A stretch of DNA of 64,000 nt from a bacterium UBP11_UBA4055 (GTDB lineage Bacteria > UBA4055): the NCBI GenBank assembly GCA_002382735.1, contig DFZN01000032.1, positions 15,276-79,275 of the forward strand, read 5' to 3'. Numbering within the stretch: the first letter of the stretch is position 1; each line of letters starts with the position of its first letter. The notes beneath the pieces are model-generated. The model worked only from the letters and a program-made list of their open reading frames with translations, ran no database searches and had not been told where the DNA came from. The translations under genes were made by a program, and so were the position numbers. Below, in pieces: positions 1-8,068 of the stretch.

Positions 1-285
1 ATCGGGATCTTTGCCTGTTGCGTAATAATTATCGGCATACGATTTGATCCTCGGCATAAGGATGTCGTAATCCCTTTTCACATCCCAGCTCTCGTAGATC
101 TTCATCAGATCCTCAGCGGCCTGCTTACAGAGAAGTTCCTCGTCTGAGAGAACTTTTACCTCTTCTGCTACAGCTGCCGAGTCTGCGGCAGCAACAGAAT
201 CCGGAACTGCTTCCGTTACAGGATCCTGAGCGCACAGATATAAGGCTGAGAAAAGGATGGAGAGTGTCGTTAGAATTTTCTTCAT
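1..285 (-). CDS. Secreted protein of unknown function, N-terminal part (clipped by window edge)
   Basis: The reading frame is open from an ATG at 285 to the left edge, so only the first 95 residues are visible. It begins MKKILTTLSILFSALYLCAQ, a typical signal peptide with a likely cleavage after the AQ. An Ala/Val/Glu-rich linker (about residues 22-45) follows, then a charged helical stretch containing DEELLCKQAAEDLMKIYE. An AGGTG ribosome site lies just upstream. No family is recognisable from this piece. It is probably periplasmic or outer-membrane associated. Confidence 0.75.
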   Translation of the reverse strand, partial: MKKILTTLSILFSALYLCAQDPVTEAVPDSVAAADSAAVAEEVKVLSDEELLCKQAAEDLMKIYESWDVKRDYDILMPRIKSYADNYYATGKDPD

Positions 286-371
286 AGGCACCTTTTCATT
301 TTATTTATTTTAATTTTAGTTTTAACCGAATTTTTCACTAACATCCGCTTCCCTTTTTAAGACAGACAAGG

Positions 372-400
372 TATATAATGAAAAATATCCTTAAAATCAA
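372..400 (-). promoter_or_regulatory. Sigma-70-like promoter for the secreted protein
   Basis: On the minus strand TTGATT (395-400) and TATATA (372-377) are separated by exactly 17 bases. Transcription would start near 365 and leave a leader of about 80 nt before the ATG at 285. The leader shows no clear riboswitch fold by eye. Confidence 0.5.
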
Positions 401-416
401 TACGAAATTTATTCAA

Positions 417-1568
417 TTATTGAGTTATTTTTATTCGATAAACGCTTATGATGTTGTCGTCTTCATTATAAACGAACAGCTTATCCCCTCTTAAGATCTT
501 GACAAATCCGTCGTCATTGCTGTAGAATTCAGGATCGTTCCTGTTCAGATCGGACGTATTCAGATACACACCGTCCCTGTAAATATCGACCACAAAATTT
601 GTTCTTTCCTTTTCATCGGTTTTTCTTGCACATTCAAGGAGAAGATACCCGTCATCATGCCAGAAAATATTCTCAACAGACTTTTTATACCTTAAAGTTG
701 AAGCGTCGAATTCTCTCCATCTGAAATCTCTTTCCGCTCTCTCCTTAAATTTCTGTCTTTCTAAGTCTGAATACATCACTTTGGCATAACTTTTCCTGAT
801 CTCTTCTATCTTTTTACCTTCGGAATCGAATACATTTACGAGGATCTTGTCTTCGGTGTTCTCGGCGTAATAGATTTTTCCTCCTCCGGTAGTGAACTTG
901 TTATCATGGTCCATAGGATTAAAATTATTGCCGTCTATCTCGAACTGTTCTGAAACCATATCCGCGATCTTCTCGAACCTGCTGTCAAGAAGAGAAAAAT
1001 TGATGCTCATAGTTCTGTTGCCCGGACCGCCTCTCCCCCCACTGCCGAAAAGTACGCCTGCGAATTTTTCTTCAGTCACTTTCGATATATTTCTCGGAAA
1101 ACCGTTGCCCCTTAAAGGTATGACATCTTTGACATACGCTCCTTCATTATCGAAAATTATTACTTTTCTCTGCCTCATGTCCGTAACATAAACTGTATCG
1201 TTCGAAACAAGCACCTGTTCCGGCCTTGCCATCTCTCCGGGCCCCGTCCCTCTCTGTCCGAAGGTCTTTATCAGAGATCCTTCCGGGCTGAATTTGAACA
1301 CGGTGCTTTTTCTTCTGTCGAGAATGTAGATATAGCCTTTCTCATCAACTTCGATGGATGAAATTGTTCTTATTACCGCCGAAGTGTCCCCTGTATCTTC
1401 GTTCAGGTCGAATAAAAAATCAGTTTTTATATTCACATTCCTGTCTGAAGGCGCATTTCCGTTCTTGATTATCTTAACTCCGTCAACTACTTCTGTCTGT
1501 TCTTTTTTCGATCCGCACGAAATGATCAGAAACGCTGCAGCTATCATGACCAGATATTTAAATTGCAT
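417..1568 (-). CDS. 6-bladed beta-propeller lipoprotein (NHL-like)
   Basis: The 383-residue product starts with a lipoprotein signal (MQFKYLVMIAAAFLIISCGS); the lipobox IISC makes Cys18 the lipidation site. From about residue 60 it has repeated propeller blades: 'GYIYILDRRKSTVFKFSPEG', then 'VYVTDMRQRKVIIFDNEGAY', 'DKILVNVFDSEGKK' and 'KLFVYNEDDNIISVYRI'. The motif 'FGQRGTGPGEM' is typical of the 6-bladed (DUF5128-like) propeller lipoproteins common in Bacteroidota and related phyla. It is probably anchored on a membrane surface; ligand and role are unknown. A paralogue of nearly equal length lies at 59829-60965. Confidence 0.85.
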   Translation of the reverse strand: MQFKYLVMIAAAFLIISCGSKKEQTEVVDGVKIIKNGNAPSDRNVNIKTDFLFDLNEDTGDTSAVIRTISSIEVDEKGYIYILDRRKSTVFKFSPEGSLIKTFGQRGTGPGEMARPEQVLVSNDTVYVTDMRQRKVIIFDNEGAYVKDVIPLRGNGFPRNISKVTEEKFAGVLFGSGGRGGPGNRTMSINFSLLDSRFEKIADMVSEQFEIDGNNFNPMDHDNKFTTGGGKIYYAENTEDKILVNVFDSEGKKIEEIRKSYAKVMYSDLERQKFKERAERDFRWREFDASTLRYKKSVENIFWHDDGYLLLECARKTDEKERTNFVVDIYRDGVYLNTSDLNRNDPEFYSNDDGFVKILRGDKLFVYNEDDNIISVYRIKITQ

Positions 1569-1710
1569 AAAGTTTCTCCCTCTTTTAAAAAGTTAACGGA
1601 ATAAAACTCATTTTATTCTTGATTTCAATGACAAATTTCATCAAATTCGTTACTTAACCGGAAAAGGAGACAAAGACGGACTAATGGGAGCTATGGAATA
1701 AATAATACGG

Positions 1711-1758
1711 TTGACAATTTCAAATTTTTTTATTAAATTATAGACAGTCTAGACAGTC
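1711..1758 (+). promoter_or_regulatory. Promoter and operator of the toxin-antitoxin pair
   Basis: TTGACA (1711-1716) is followed 17 bases later by TAAATT (1734-1739). Immediately downstream, 1743-1758 reads GACAGTCTAGACAGTC: a perfect 8-bp palindrome GTCTAGAC flanked by symmetric GAC/GTC, also readable as two tandem AGACAGTC copies. Position over the start region and symmetry fit an autoregulatory operator for the antitoxin complex. A strong AGGAGG ribosome site sits at 1769-1774. Confidence 0.65.
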
Positions 1759-1779
1759 CATGAAAAATAGGAGGTACAG

Positions 1780-2043
1780 ATGACTCATGCAATTAAAAAT
1801 CACTGGCAGCTCCAGGAAGCTAAAAACAAGTTCAGCAGCCTTGTTGAACTTGCAGCTAACGAATGTCCTCAGATTGTCACGAAGCACGGTAAAGATACGG
1901 TAGTAGTTATTTCGATCGAAGATTATAAAAAACTTTCAGGTCATAAAACAGGTCTTGTAAAATTTTTCAAAAACTCTCCGCTTGCCAAAGAGGAACTCGA
2001 CCTTGAAAGAAGCAAAGAACAACCTCGCGAGATCGAATTATGA
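1780..2043 (+). CDS. Phd/YefM-family antitoxin
   Basis: The 87-residue protein has the Phd/YefM signature: an N-terminal 'WQLQEAKNKFSSLVELAA' helix followed by 'IVTKHGKDTVVVISIEDYKKL'-type strands (residues about 8-55). The C-terminal part is charged and probably disordered until it binds the toxin. It starts 6 nt after an AGGAGG site and overlaps the toxin by the 4-nt ATGA at 2040-2043, which implies translational coupling. The family dimer normally binds DNA and represses its own promoter; the palindrome at 1743-1758 is a good candidate site. Confidence 0.9.
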   Translation: MTHAIKNHWQLQEAKNKFSSLVELAANECPQIVTKHGKDTVVVISIEDYKKLSGHKTGLVKFFKNSPLAKEELDLERSKEQPREIEL

Positions 2044-2477
2044 ACTTTTTACTCGATACATGCGTCATTTCCGAGCTGATAAAAAAGGCTCCCGACAAAA
2101 ATGTAATTGAATGGATCTCGAGAACAGAGGAAGATTTGTTATATATTTCAGTTGTTACTGTCGGCGAGATAATAAAGGGGATCGAAAAGCTTTCGGACAG
2201 AGGCAGAAAAGCTGACCTGATAAATTGGATCGAGCTTGACTTAAAAGAAAGATTTGAGAATAAGATCCTTCAGTTTGATCTAAATGCCGCAAAAGTCTGG
2301 GGTAAAGTTCAGGCACTTACGGAAAATTCAGGCAGAACACTTCCCGCGATCGACGGAATTATAGCTTCGGTCGGAATTGCCAATGATATGACTGTTGTTA
2401 CGCGAAATATTTCCGATATGAAAGAAAGCGGTGCTGCACTGTTTAATCCCTGGACAGGCGAATTATTTAATATATGA
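2040..2477 (+). CDS. PIN-domain ribonuclease toxin (VapC-like)
   Basis: The 145-residue PIN domain keeps all expected acidic residues: D6 in 'LLDTCVISEL', E43 in 'TVGEIIKGI', D105 in 'PAIDGIIAS' and N123/D126 in 'TRNISDM'. These coordinate Mg in the RNase active site of VapC/FitB toxins. Length is normal. It follows its Phd-type antitoxin with a 4-nt overlap. The intact catalytic set suggests an active toxin; the RNA target (tRNA, rRNA or mRNA) cannot be read from sequence. Confidence 0.9.
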   Translation: MNFLLDTCVISELIKKAPDKNVIEWISRTEEDLLYISVVTVGEIIKGIEKLSDRGRKADLINWIELDLKERFENKILQFDLNAAKVWGKVQALTENSGRTLPAIDGIIASVGIANDMTVVTRNISDMKESGAALFNPWTGELFNI

Positions 2478-2573
2478 GGTTTAATTTTTTAGTAGTTATG
2501 CCATTTTATTTTAAGGTTGTCCGGATCCTGCCTGCAATACAAGGTCGGTTTTTGTTCAGCTTAGATTTGGCTT

Positions 2574-2699
2574 CTAAGGCATTTGGATTATTTCTGAATA
2601 AAATCTTTGAGCTGCTGTATCGCGGTTTTCATCTTCTTCCAGAATATAATCATCAAAGGTATCGTCGTTCCTACCGAGAAATAACAATCTCGTCTGCAT
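2574..2699 (-). other. Downstream reading frame, possible frameshifted tail of the small gene at 2671-2925
   Basis: This frame carries 41 codons from an ATG at 2699 to a stop at 2574 and overlaps the end of the upstream small gene. It has no Shine-Dalgarno site of its own, but its product (NDDTFDDYILEEDENRD and on) has ordinary protein-like, acidic composition and continues naturally from the upstream protein if one base is skipped near 2671. It is either a frameshifted C-terminus or a tiny overlapping gene. Confidence 0.35.
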
Positions 2700-2925
2700 T
2701 ATAATCGAGGTAATCGCTACTTGAGAAATAGAATCTGTAAGATCTGATCTTCTTCTTTCCTTCTCCTTCGTTCTCGCTGTAGTGCTTCCGGAATATCTCG
2801 AAAAGCTCTTTTTCCTGATCAATTGCCGGTTTTCTGGTAAATCCGGAAGGCAGTTCGATATTTTGCGGTTCTCTTCCTGTTGTTATGACCTTTATGTAGG
2901 CCTCTGTTCTGCTTGCAATATTCAT
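2671..2925 (-). CDS. Small protein of unknown function
   Basis: The ATG at 2925 is preceded by a strong GGAGGTAAC ribosome site, which decides the start over an in-frame upstream codon at 2961. The 84-residue product is charged and soluble, with 'SGFTRKPAIDQEKELFEIF' in the middle and 'YRFYFSSSDYLDYNADE' near the end. I do not recognise a family. The frame ends abruptly and a plausible continuation lies in the next frame (2574-2699), so the gene may be broken. A perfect 10-bp inverted repeat lies 48 nt upstream of the start. Confidence 0.55.
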   Translation of the reverse strand: MNIASRTEAYIKVITTGREPQNIELPSGFTRKPAIDQEKELFEIFRKHYSENEGEGKKKIRSYRFYFSSSDYLDYNADEIVISR

Positions 2926-2972
2926 GTTACCTCCAGTTGGTTTTATACTTTTCAAAACCAATATACAACAGG

Positions 2973-2997
2973 AGGCGTGTCAAATCGTGACACGCCT
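2973..2997. repeat. Perfect 10-bp inverted repeat
   Basis: AGGCGTGTCA (2973-2982) and TGACACGCCT (2988-2997) are exact reverse complements around a 5-base spacer. Neither strand has a following T-tract, so it is a weak terminator candidate. Its place between the small leftward gene and the tRNA promoter suits an operator or a structured leader for the small gene. Confidence 0.6.
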
Positions 2998-3022
2998 TTA
3001 AAAAAAATGAGAAAAATTTCAC

Positions 3023-3051
3023 TTGCGGACTTTTTATTCTTAATTTATATT
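3023..3051 (+). promoter_or_regulatory. tRNA-Met promoter
   Basis: TTGCGG (3023-3028) and TATATT (3046-3051) are 17 bases apart. The expected start lies about 6 bases before the mature tRNA. Confidence 0.6.
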
Positions 3052-3064
3052 TGGTCTCGGTTTC

Positions 3065-3138
3065 GGCGGTATAGCTCAGTTGGTTAGAGCAGTGGAATCA
3101 TAATCCACGTGTCCGCGGTTCAAATCCGTGTACCGCTA
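3065..3138 (+). tRNA. tRNA-Met (CAU), elongator type
   Basis: A full cloverleaf can be drawn. The 7-bp acceptor GGCGGTA/TACCGCT has a G-U first pair. The D-stem is GCTC/GAGC, the anticodon stem GTGGA/TCCAC closes the loop ATCATAA with anticodon CAT, and the T-stem is CGCGG/CCGTG with loop TTCAAAT. The discriminator is A3138 and CCA is not encoded. The initiator signs (1-72 mismatch, three G-C pairs in the anticodon stem) are absent. A tRNA-Ile whose CAU is modified to lysidine cannot be excluded by sequence alone. Confidence 0.93.
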
Positions 3139-3145
3139 TATAAAT

Positions 3146-3173
3146 AAAAAACCCCTTTTGATAGGGGTTTTTT
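3146..3173. terminator. Bidirectional rho-independent terminator
   Basis: AAAAAACCCC (3146-3155) pairs with GGGGTTTTTT (3164-3173) around a short loop, so both strands show a stem followed by a T-run. It ends the tRNA transcript on the plus strand and the seven-gene operon that finishes at 3193 on the minus strand. Confidence 0.85.
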
Positions 3174-3192
3174 GTTTATTATATTTGTTGTT

Positions 3193-4104
3193 TTATTTGT
3201 TGATCTTAAATACGACGAACGCTCTGTTTTCCATTCCGAATATTTTAGCCAGGAACCAAACGACCGGCATGATAAATCTCACCAGTATTTTGTTCAGATT
3301 CGACATATAAGTTGTCTTACCGAAAATCTCTTTTAGCGGAGATCCGATCTTCTCTTTATGAATTATCGAAAACCCGAGGTCTTTGAACTTTTCAAATGAC
3401 CTGTTACAGAATTTATATATATGTCCGTTCGTATTAATACCGTAATTATTCATTCTGTACCCTGTCATATAATCCCCTATCCTTGCAAAAACATGGAACA
3501 GGCTCTCCTGAATCGGTGTCTCAAGAACAAGCAGTCCTCCGGGTTTTAGGATTCTTGCGCATTGCGTGATAAATTCTTTCGGGTGGGGAATGTGCTCGAT
3601 GAGATTAAGCGCAAAGATCATATCGAATGAATTATCTTCATAATATCCGTCAACAGTTCCGATCCTTGTTTTATTTCTTTCCCTGTTGGAGTAATTTACA
3701 GCTTTCTCGTTAATATCACAGCCTTCACAATATATCTTCATTTCATCGCAAACATCAATGAAGAAACCGAGACCCGAACCCACATCCAGGATCTTGATCT
3801 CGTCCTTAAGTACTTTATTCCCATATATTTTCAGCACTTTTTCTATCTGGGACCTGAATCTTTCTTTCTGTCCCTTTTCTTTGCTTAAATATATCTCCTC
3901 CCCGAAATAATCGGAGTTGATCATTTTTTCATAATTTTCATCGGTCAGAGGATCGGCCCAGAGAAGATCGCATTTACTGCATTTCAGCACTGTGTAATTC
4001 GAACCTCTGCTGTAAAATTTTCCCTCGTATTCCTGACCGCACAATTCGCAGTATTTCTGATTATCTTTCAATTTTTTCTCTGAATTATTTTTTACTATTC
4101 CCAA
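3193..4104 (-). CDS. Class I SAM-dependent methyltransferase with N-terminal zinc ribbon
   Basis: The 303-residue protein opens with a CxxC...CxxC zinc ribbon (C19/C22 and C42/C45). The Rossmann methyltransferase domain follows: motif I ILDVGSGLGF at about 105-114, 'FALNLIEHIPHPKEF' and 'ILKPGGLLVLETP'. This architecture resembles methyltransferases of sugar and cell-surface pathways. No in-frame ATG exists before residue 61, so a TTG at 4104, inside the end of ribBA (20-nt overlap), is the likely start. It is the last gene of the htrA-psd-pssA-rib operon and ends at a terminator. The substrate is unknown. Confidence 0.8.
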   Translation of the reverse strand: MGIVKNNSEKKLKDNQKYCELCGQEYEGKFYSRGSNYTVLKCSKCDLLWADPLTDENYEKMINSDYFGEEIYLSKEKGQKERFRSQIEKVLKIYGNKVLKDEIKILDVGSGLGFFIDVCDEMKIYCEGCDINEKAVNYSNRERNKTRIGTVDGYYEDNSFDMIFALNLIEHIPHPKEFITQCARILKPGGLLVLETPIQESLFHVFARIGDYMTGYRMNNYGINTNGHIYKFCNRSFEKFKDLGFSIIHKEKIGSPLKEIFGKTTYMSNLNKILVRFIMPVVWFLAKIFGMENRAFVVFKINK

Positions 4105-5293
4105 GTATCAGGTGCCCCATTTTATCTCTTTTTGTGGTCAGGTATCTTTCATTTTCCGGACTGCACGATATTTCTATCGGGACTCTTTCCACATTCGACA
4201 GTCCGTAGCCGGCAAGACCTACTATCTTTTTCGGATTATTCGTCATCAGTCTGATATTCTTTACTCCAAGATCTACCAGAATCTGCGCCCCGATACCGTA
4301 ATCTCTGAGGTCTGCGGGGTAACCGAGCTTCTCGTTAGCTTCAACAGTGTCGTATCCGTTATCCTGAAGATGGTAAGCTTTGATCTTTGCCCTTAATCCT
4401 ATACCTCTACCCTCCTGACGCATATAGATAAATACGCCTCTTCCTTCATCTGCGATCATTTTCATGGCTGAATGAAGCTGATCTCCGCAGTCGCATCTTG
4501 AGCTGCCGAACACATCGCCTGTGAGACACTCGGAGTGGACGCGTACAAGGACCGGTTCGCCGGTATTCACATCGCCCTTTACGAGCGCGATATGCTCCTG
4601 TTCGTCAATCTTCGAAATATAATATTTTATCTCGAATTCTCCGTAAACTGTCGGCAGCTTAGCCACAGTATCGCACACGACAAGTTTTTCCCTGCTCCTG
4701 CGGTATTCAATAATGTCCTTTATCGTTCCGAGCTTCAATCCGTGTTTTTTCCCGAATTTTACAAGATCGGGAAAGCGTGCCATAGATCCGTCTTCGTTCA
4801 TGATCTCGCATATTACTCCGGCCGGGACCAGACCTGCAAGCGACGCCAGATCGACAGCAGCTTCAGTGTGCCCTGCTCTGACGAGCACGCCTCCGTCGCG
4901 GGCGATCAGCGGGAACATGTGTCCCGGACGCGCAAGATCTTCGGGTTTAGTACGCTCATCGATCAGCGCTTTAATAGTTTTGTACCTGTCGAAAGCCGAT
5001 ATTCCGGTAGTCGTACCTATCCTGTAGTCAACTGAAACAGTAAAATTAGTATGTTTCGATTCAGTATTTTTATCAGTCATAAGATATAGGTTTTTCTTAG
5101 CTGCGATCTCTTCCGTTAAGGGCATGCATATAAGACCCCTTGCGTTCATAGTCATAAAATTAACGATCTCAGGCGTCGCCATTTCGGCCGCTATAACAAG
5201 ATCGCCCTCATTCTCCCTGTTCTCATCGTCAAGCAGAATGATCATTTTCCCTTGTTTAATGTCATCTGCCAGTTCTTCAACTTTGCTGAACAT
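4085..5293 (-). CDS. ribBA: Bifunctional DHBP synthase / GTP cyclohydrolase II
   Basis: The first half (about 1-200) is 3,4-dihydroxy-2-butanone-4-phosphate synthase, with DDENRENEGDLV and 'RAGHTEAAVDLASLAG'. The second half is GTP cyclohydrolase II, with the zinc-binding cysteines in 'SECLTGDVFGSSRCDCG' and 'MRQEGRGIGLRAKIKAY'. Together they make the two precursors of riboflavin from ribulose-5-phosphate and GTP. Both active sites look complete and the 402-residue length is standard. It follows ribE by 2 nt. ribD and ribH are not in the window, and no FMN riboswitch space exists upstream. Confidence 0.96.
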   Translation of the reverse strand: MFSKVEELADDIKQGKMIILLDDENRENEGDLVIAAEMATPEIVNFMTMNARGLICMPLTEEIAAKKNLYLMTDKNTESKHTNFTVSVDYRIGTTTGISAFDRYKTIKALIDERTKPEDLARPGHMFPLIARDGGVLVRAGHTEAAVDLASLAGLVPAGVICEIMNEDGSMARFPDLVKFGKKHGLKLGTIKDIIEYRRSREKLVVCDTVAKLPTVYGEFEIKYYISKIDEQEHIALVKGDVNTGEPVLVRVHSECLTGDVFGSSRCDCGDQLHSAMKMIADEGRGVFIYMRQEGRGIGLRAKIKAYHLQDNGYDTVEANEKLGYPADLRDYGIGAQILVDLGVKNIRLMTNNPKKIVGLAGYGLSNVERVPIEISCSPENERYLTTKRDKMGHLILGNSKK

Positions 5294-5295
5294 AT

Positions 5296-5928
5296 CTAGT
5301 ATCCCATATCGTTTAATTTTTCGATCGACAGTGAATTTTCACCGGATTTTAAGAGTTTTTCAATATATCTTCCCAGAATATCGGTCTCAATGTTGAGTTT
5401 ATAGCCCGTTCTCCACCCTCCGGCAGTTGTTTTATTCTGGGTATGCGGTATAATGGCGACTTTAAATACATTTGTATCTATATCGGCTACAGTCAGGCTT
5501 ATTCCGTCCAGGCATACCGAACCTTTCTTCACTATGTAAACTGCAGTTTGAGAATCAGTTCTGATCATGTATTCCGTGCCGTTCGTATTCCTTATCATCC
5601 TGATTATCTCGCCTTGTCCGTCAATATGACCCTGAACGATATGACCGCCCAGCCTGTCGCTCACTTTAAGCGCAGGTTCGAGATTGACTTCCGATCCTGT
5701 TTTCAGTAAGCTTAAATTAGTTACGGAAACAGTTTCCCTGACCGCCATGGCTGTAAAGGCTTTTTCAGACACTGTGGTAACAGTAAGACAGACACCGTTC
5801 ACAGCGATCGAATCATCAACATTCGTTTCTGCAGCGACCGTTGATGAGCTTATCGTTATCTCGAGACCGTCACCGGCGATCTTAAGATCCTGCACACTTC
5901 CTTTTTCTTTAACAAGTCCTGTGAACAT
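5296..5928 (-). CDS. ribE: Riboflavin synthase alpha subunit
   Basis: The 210-residue protein has the classic start MFTGLVKEKG and two lumazine-binding repeats, 'NGVCLTVTTVSEKAFT' in the first and 'GGHIVQGHIDGQGEI' plus 'CLDGISLTVADID' in the second. It converts two 6,7-dimethyl-8-ribityllumazine molecules into riboflavin. The length is typical. Its ATG overlaps the end of the upstream aminotransferase, and ribBA follows after 2 nt, so the three are translationally linked. Confidence 0.96.
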   Translation of the reverse strand: MFTGLVKEKGSVQDLKIAGDGLEITISSSTVAAETNVDDSIAVNGVCLTVTTVSEKAFTAMAVRETVSVTNLSLLKTGSEVNLEPALKVSDRLGGHIVQGHIDGQGEIIRMIRNTNGTEYMIRTDSQTAVYIVKKGSVCLDGISLTVADIDTNVFKVAIIPHTQNKTTAGGWRTGYKLNIETDILGRYIEKLLKSGENSLSIEKLNDMGY

Positions 5929-7289
5929 TACAGATCCGCCTTAAAAAATGACCGTGCCTTCTCAATTGCTTTCTGATCGGCATCGTTATTCATTTTGAAA
6001 GCCGACAGTCTCTGCTCAAGAACAGGGAACTGGCTCTCATGGGTAAATGACACACAGGCTCTTAAACCTTCGGTCTTCTCGCTCCCGGTAGTTTCCAAAG
6101 ATATAGCACTGACACCATAATATAAAAGCTCCTCAACAAGATCGGCACCGTCATAACCCGGATACGATATGGTGAAATAAAAACCGTCGGCGACCGGCAC
6201 ATCACCGTCTCTGTCATAAACAATAGAAAATCCGTGATCTGTGAAGATCCTCTTCATAGCCTTCGCTCTTCCACCATACACCCTGACTTCATCAAGGAAA
6301 TTGAATTTTCCCTCATTGACAGCCTTGAGCAGTCCGAAGAGTCCGTACTGGTTCGAATGGCTCACTCCGGAGCTCAAAGAATACATCGCGCCGAAAATGT
6401 AAGCATAACCGAAATTATCCGTGTCAAAATAAGGCCTCAGATTATCCCCTTGAGAATTAAACAGTTTGTCAGGGATCGCGGTCATACCTATCCTCTGACC
6501 GGCCAGGCTGAATGATTTCGAACTGGATATCAGAAGTATGTAATTATCCGTATAATTAGCGACAGTCGGCACAAAGGGCGCTTTACCCGGTACTGAGTAA
6601 TCTTTTCTGAAATCCATCCCGAAGTACGCAAGGTCTTCCATTACTATGGCGTCGTATTTCGTTGCAAGTTCGCCTATTATCTTCAGCTCTTCATCAGTGA
6701 AACATATCCATGAGGGATTATTCGGATTTGAATAAAGTATAGATGCCACATCGCCCTGTATAAGGTAACTTTCAAGTTTGTTCCTCAGCTTTTCGCCTCT
6801 GAAGTTGTAAACATCAAAATGATATATTGACACTCCAAGCGTTTTAGCCTGCTTTTTATTCACCGGAAAACCCGGATCTATAAAAAGTATTTTATTCTTA
6901 TTTTTATGCCTTCTTGTTGTTACCATCATAGCCATATAACAACCCTGCATCGATCCTACTGTGGGAAAGCAGCTTGCAGGACTTATATCAATATTCATAA
7001 AGTTCTTTACGAACAGCGATATTTCGGTCTTCAGCTGAGGTATTCCGTCAAAGGGCGGATATTGTGATCCGACACCTTTTTTCAAAGCTTCTATCTCGCT
7101 GTCAATCGCAATCTGAGGAGGGTTTAAACCCGGGCTGCCCATTTCCATTCTGATGAATTTCTCGCCCGTGGCCGACTCAATGTTATTCACTAACCTGTTG
7201 AGTTCTCTTATTGATCCGAGACCTACACTTTTCAGACCGCTTTCTTTTATCTTTTCTTTCACTAAATCGAAATTTATTGGCGTGTCCAT
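5928..7289 (-). CDS. PLP-dependent class I/II aminotransferase
   Basis: The 453-residue fold-type I aminotransferase has 'MEMGSPGLNPP' near the start, 'ILYSNPNNPSW' and 'MEDLAYFGMDF' in the cofactor domain, and the Schiff-base lysine K258 in SSSKSFSLAGQR. The family uses amino-acid donors; the precise substrate cannot be assigned. Position between pssA (3 nt away) and ribE (1-nt overlap) puts it in the same operon but gives no clear pathway link. Confidence 0.85.
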   Translation of the reverse strand: MDTPINFDLVKEKIKESGLKSVGLGSIRELNRLVNNIESATGEKFIRMEMGSPGLNPPQIAIDSEIEALKKGVGSQYPPFDGIPQLKTEISLFVKNFMNIDISPASCFPTVGSMQGCYMAMMVTTRRHKNKNKILFIDPGFPVNKKQAKTLGVSIYHFDVYNFRGEKLRNKLESYLIQGDVASILYSNPNNPSWICFTDEELKIIGELATKYDAIVMEDLAYFGMDFRKDYSVPGKAPFVPTVANYTDNYILLISSSKSFSLAGQRIGMTAIPDKLFNSQGDNLRPYFDTDNFGYAYIFGAMYSLSSGVSHSNQYGLFGLLKAVNEGKFNFLDEVRVYGGRAKAMKRIFTDHGFSIVYDRDGDVPVADGFYFTISYPGYDGADLVEELLYYGVSAISLETTGSEKTEGLRACVSFTHESQFPVLEQRLSAFKMNNDADQKAIEKARSFFKADL

Positions 7290-7292
7290 TGC

Positions 7293-8057
7293 TTATTCTC
7301 CTTCATTTTCTTCTTCAACTTCTTTTTTTGTCATCTGCACGAAACTGTAGAACAGACCCGATAATACAAAAATCAGCATGACGGGGAAAAGCAGAGACAT
7401 TTTAAATTTGACTATTAGCAAAACAAATAGAACCACGAACAGGATCTTCAGATTTCTGAAAATAAAATTCTCACCTTTTCTGAACATCGTTGAAAAACTT
7501 GGATATGTGACCCTTGATATCATGAGATATGAAACTGCAAGAGAGGTTGTTGTAAGCCATTTGAAGTGTTTTATCTCACTATACTGCTCAAGCTCAAACA
7601 GCACGAACGACACTATAGTTATCGCAGCCGCGGGTGAAGGCAGTCCGCTGAAAGCTCCTTTGACTTCAGGATCTACAAGCTCGGCGTTGAATCTGGCCAA
7701 TCTTATGCCGGCAAAGAGAAGGGGAAAAAAAGAAAAGATCAGTATCATATGACCCAGATCTTCCAGTCCCGGATATCTGCTTATATATACATTTTTATAA
7801 AGCATGAACATCATTACCGATGGAGCCGCACCGAAAGTGATCACATCAGCCAGAGAATCGAACTCAGTACCGAAATCTGAAGTGCTTTTTACGAGCCTGG
7901 CCACTTTTCCATCGAACGCATCACAGACCGCCCCGAACAGAACGAAGTAACATGCCCACAGATAATTCCCGTTTATTGATGTAACAATCGACCAGAAACC
8001 GAAGAACATATTTCCGATTGTCAGTGAATTCGGAAAGATAGACAACTTTTTACCCAT
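7293..8057 (-). CDS. pssA: CDP-diacylglycerol-serine O-phosphatidyltransferase
   Basis: This 254-residue integral membrane protein carries the CDP-alcohol phosphotransferase signature as D46xxD49G50xxA53R54...G63xxxD67xxxD71 ('DAFDGKVARL' to 'GTEFDSLAD'). It makes phosphatidylserine at the inner membrane from CDP-diacylglycerol and serine. It lies 11 nt after psd, whose product decarboxylates phosphatidylserine to phosphatidylethanolamine, so both steps are co-expressed. About seven hydrophobic segments and a charged C-terminus (KKEVEEENEGE) are visible. Confidence 0.94.
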   Translation of the reverse strand: MGKKLSIFPNSLTIGNMFFGFWSIVTSINGNYLWACYFVLFGAVCDAFDGKVARLVKSTSDFGTEFDSLADVITFGAAPSVMMFMLYKNVYISRYPGLEDLGHMILIFSFFPLLFAGIRLARFNAELVDPEVKGAFSGLPSPAAAITIVSFVLFELEQYSEIKHFKWLTTTSLAVSYLMISRVTYPSFSTMFRKGENFIFRNLKILFVVLFVLLIVKFKMSLLFPVMLIFVLSGLFYSFVQMTKKEVEEENEGE

Positions 8058-8068
8058 TTATTATCCTT

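Noticed and set aside
1621..1698. Plus-strand open stretch ending RYLTGKGDKDGLMGAME before the toxin-antitoxin promoter
   Set aside because: It reads like a protein end, but there is no start codon, ribosome site or recognisable family, and it is too short to call even as a remnant.
2973..2997. The 10-bp inverted repeat as a transcription terminator
   Set aside because: Neither strand has a T-run after the stem and no gene ends just before it, so a regulatory role is more likely.
4535..5035. Long plus-strand open frame inside ribBA
   Set aside because: It is antisense to a complete, clearly conserved RibBA enzyme and has no ribosome site or protein-like domain.
5929..7289. Search for an FMN riboswitch before ribE-ribBA
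   Set aside because: ribE starts inside the end of the aminotransferase gene, leaving no leader in which an FMN element could fold.
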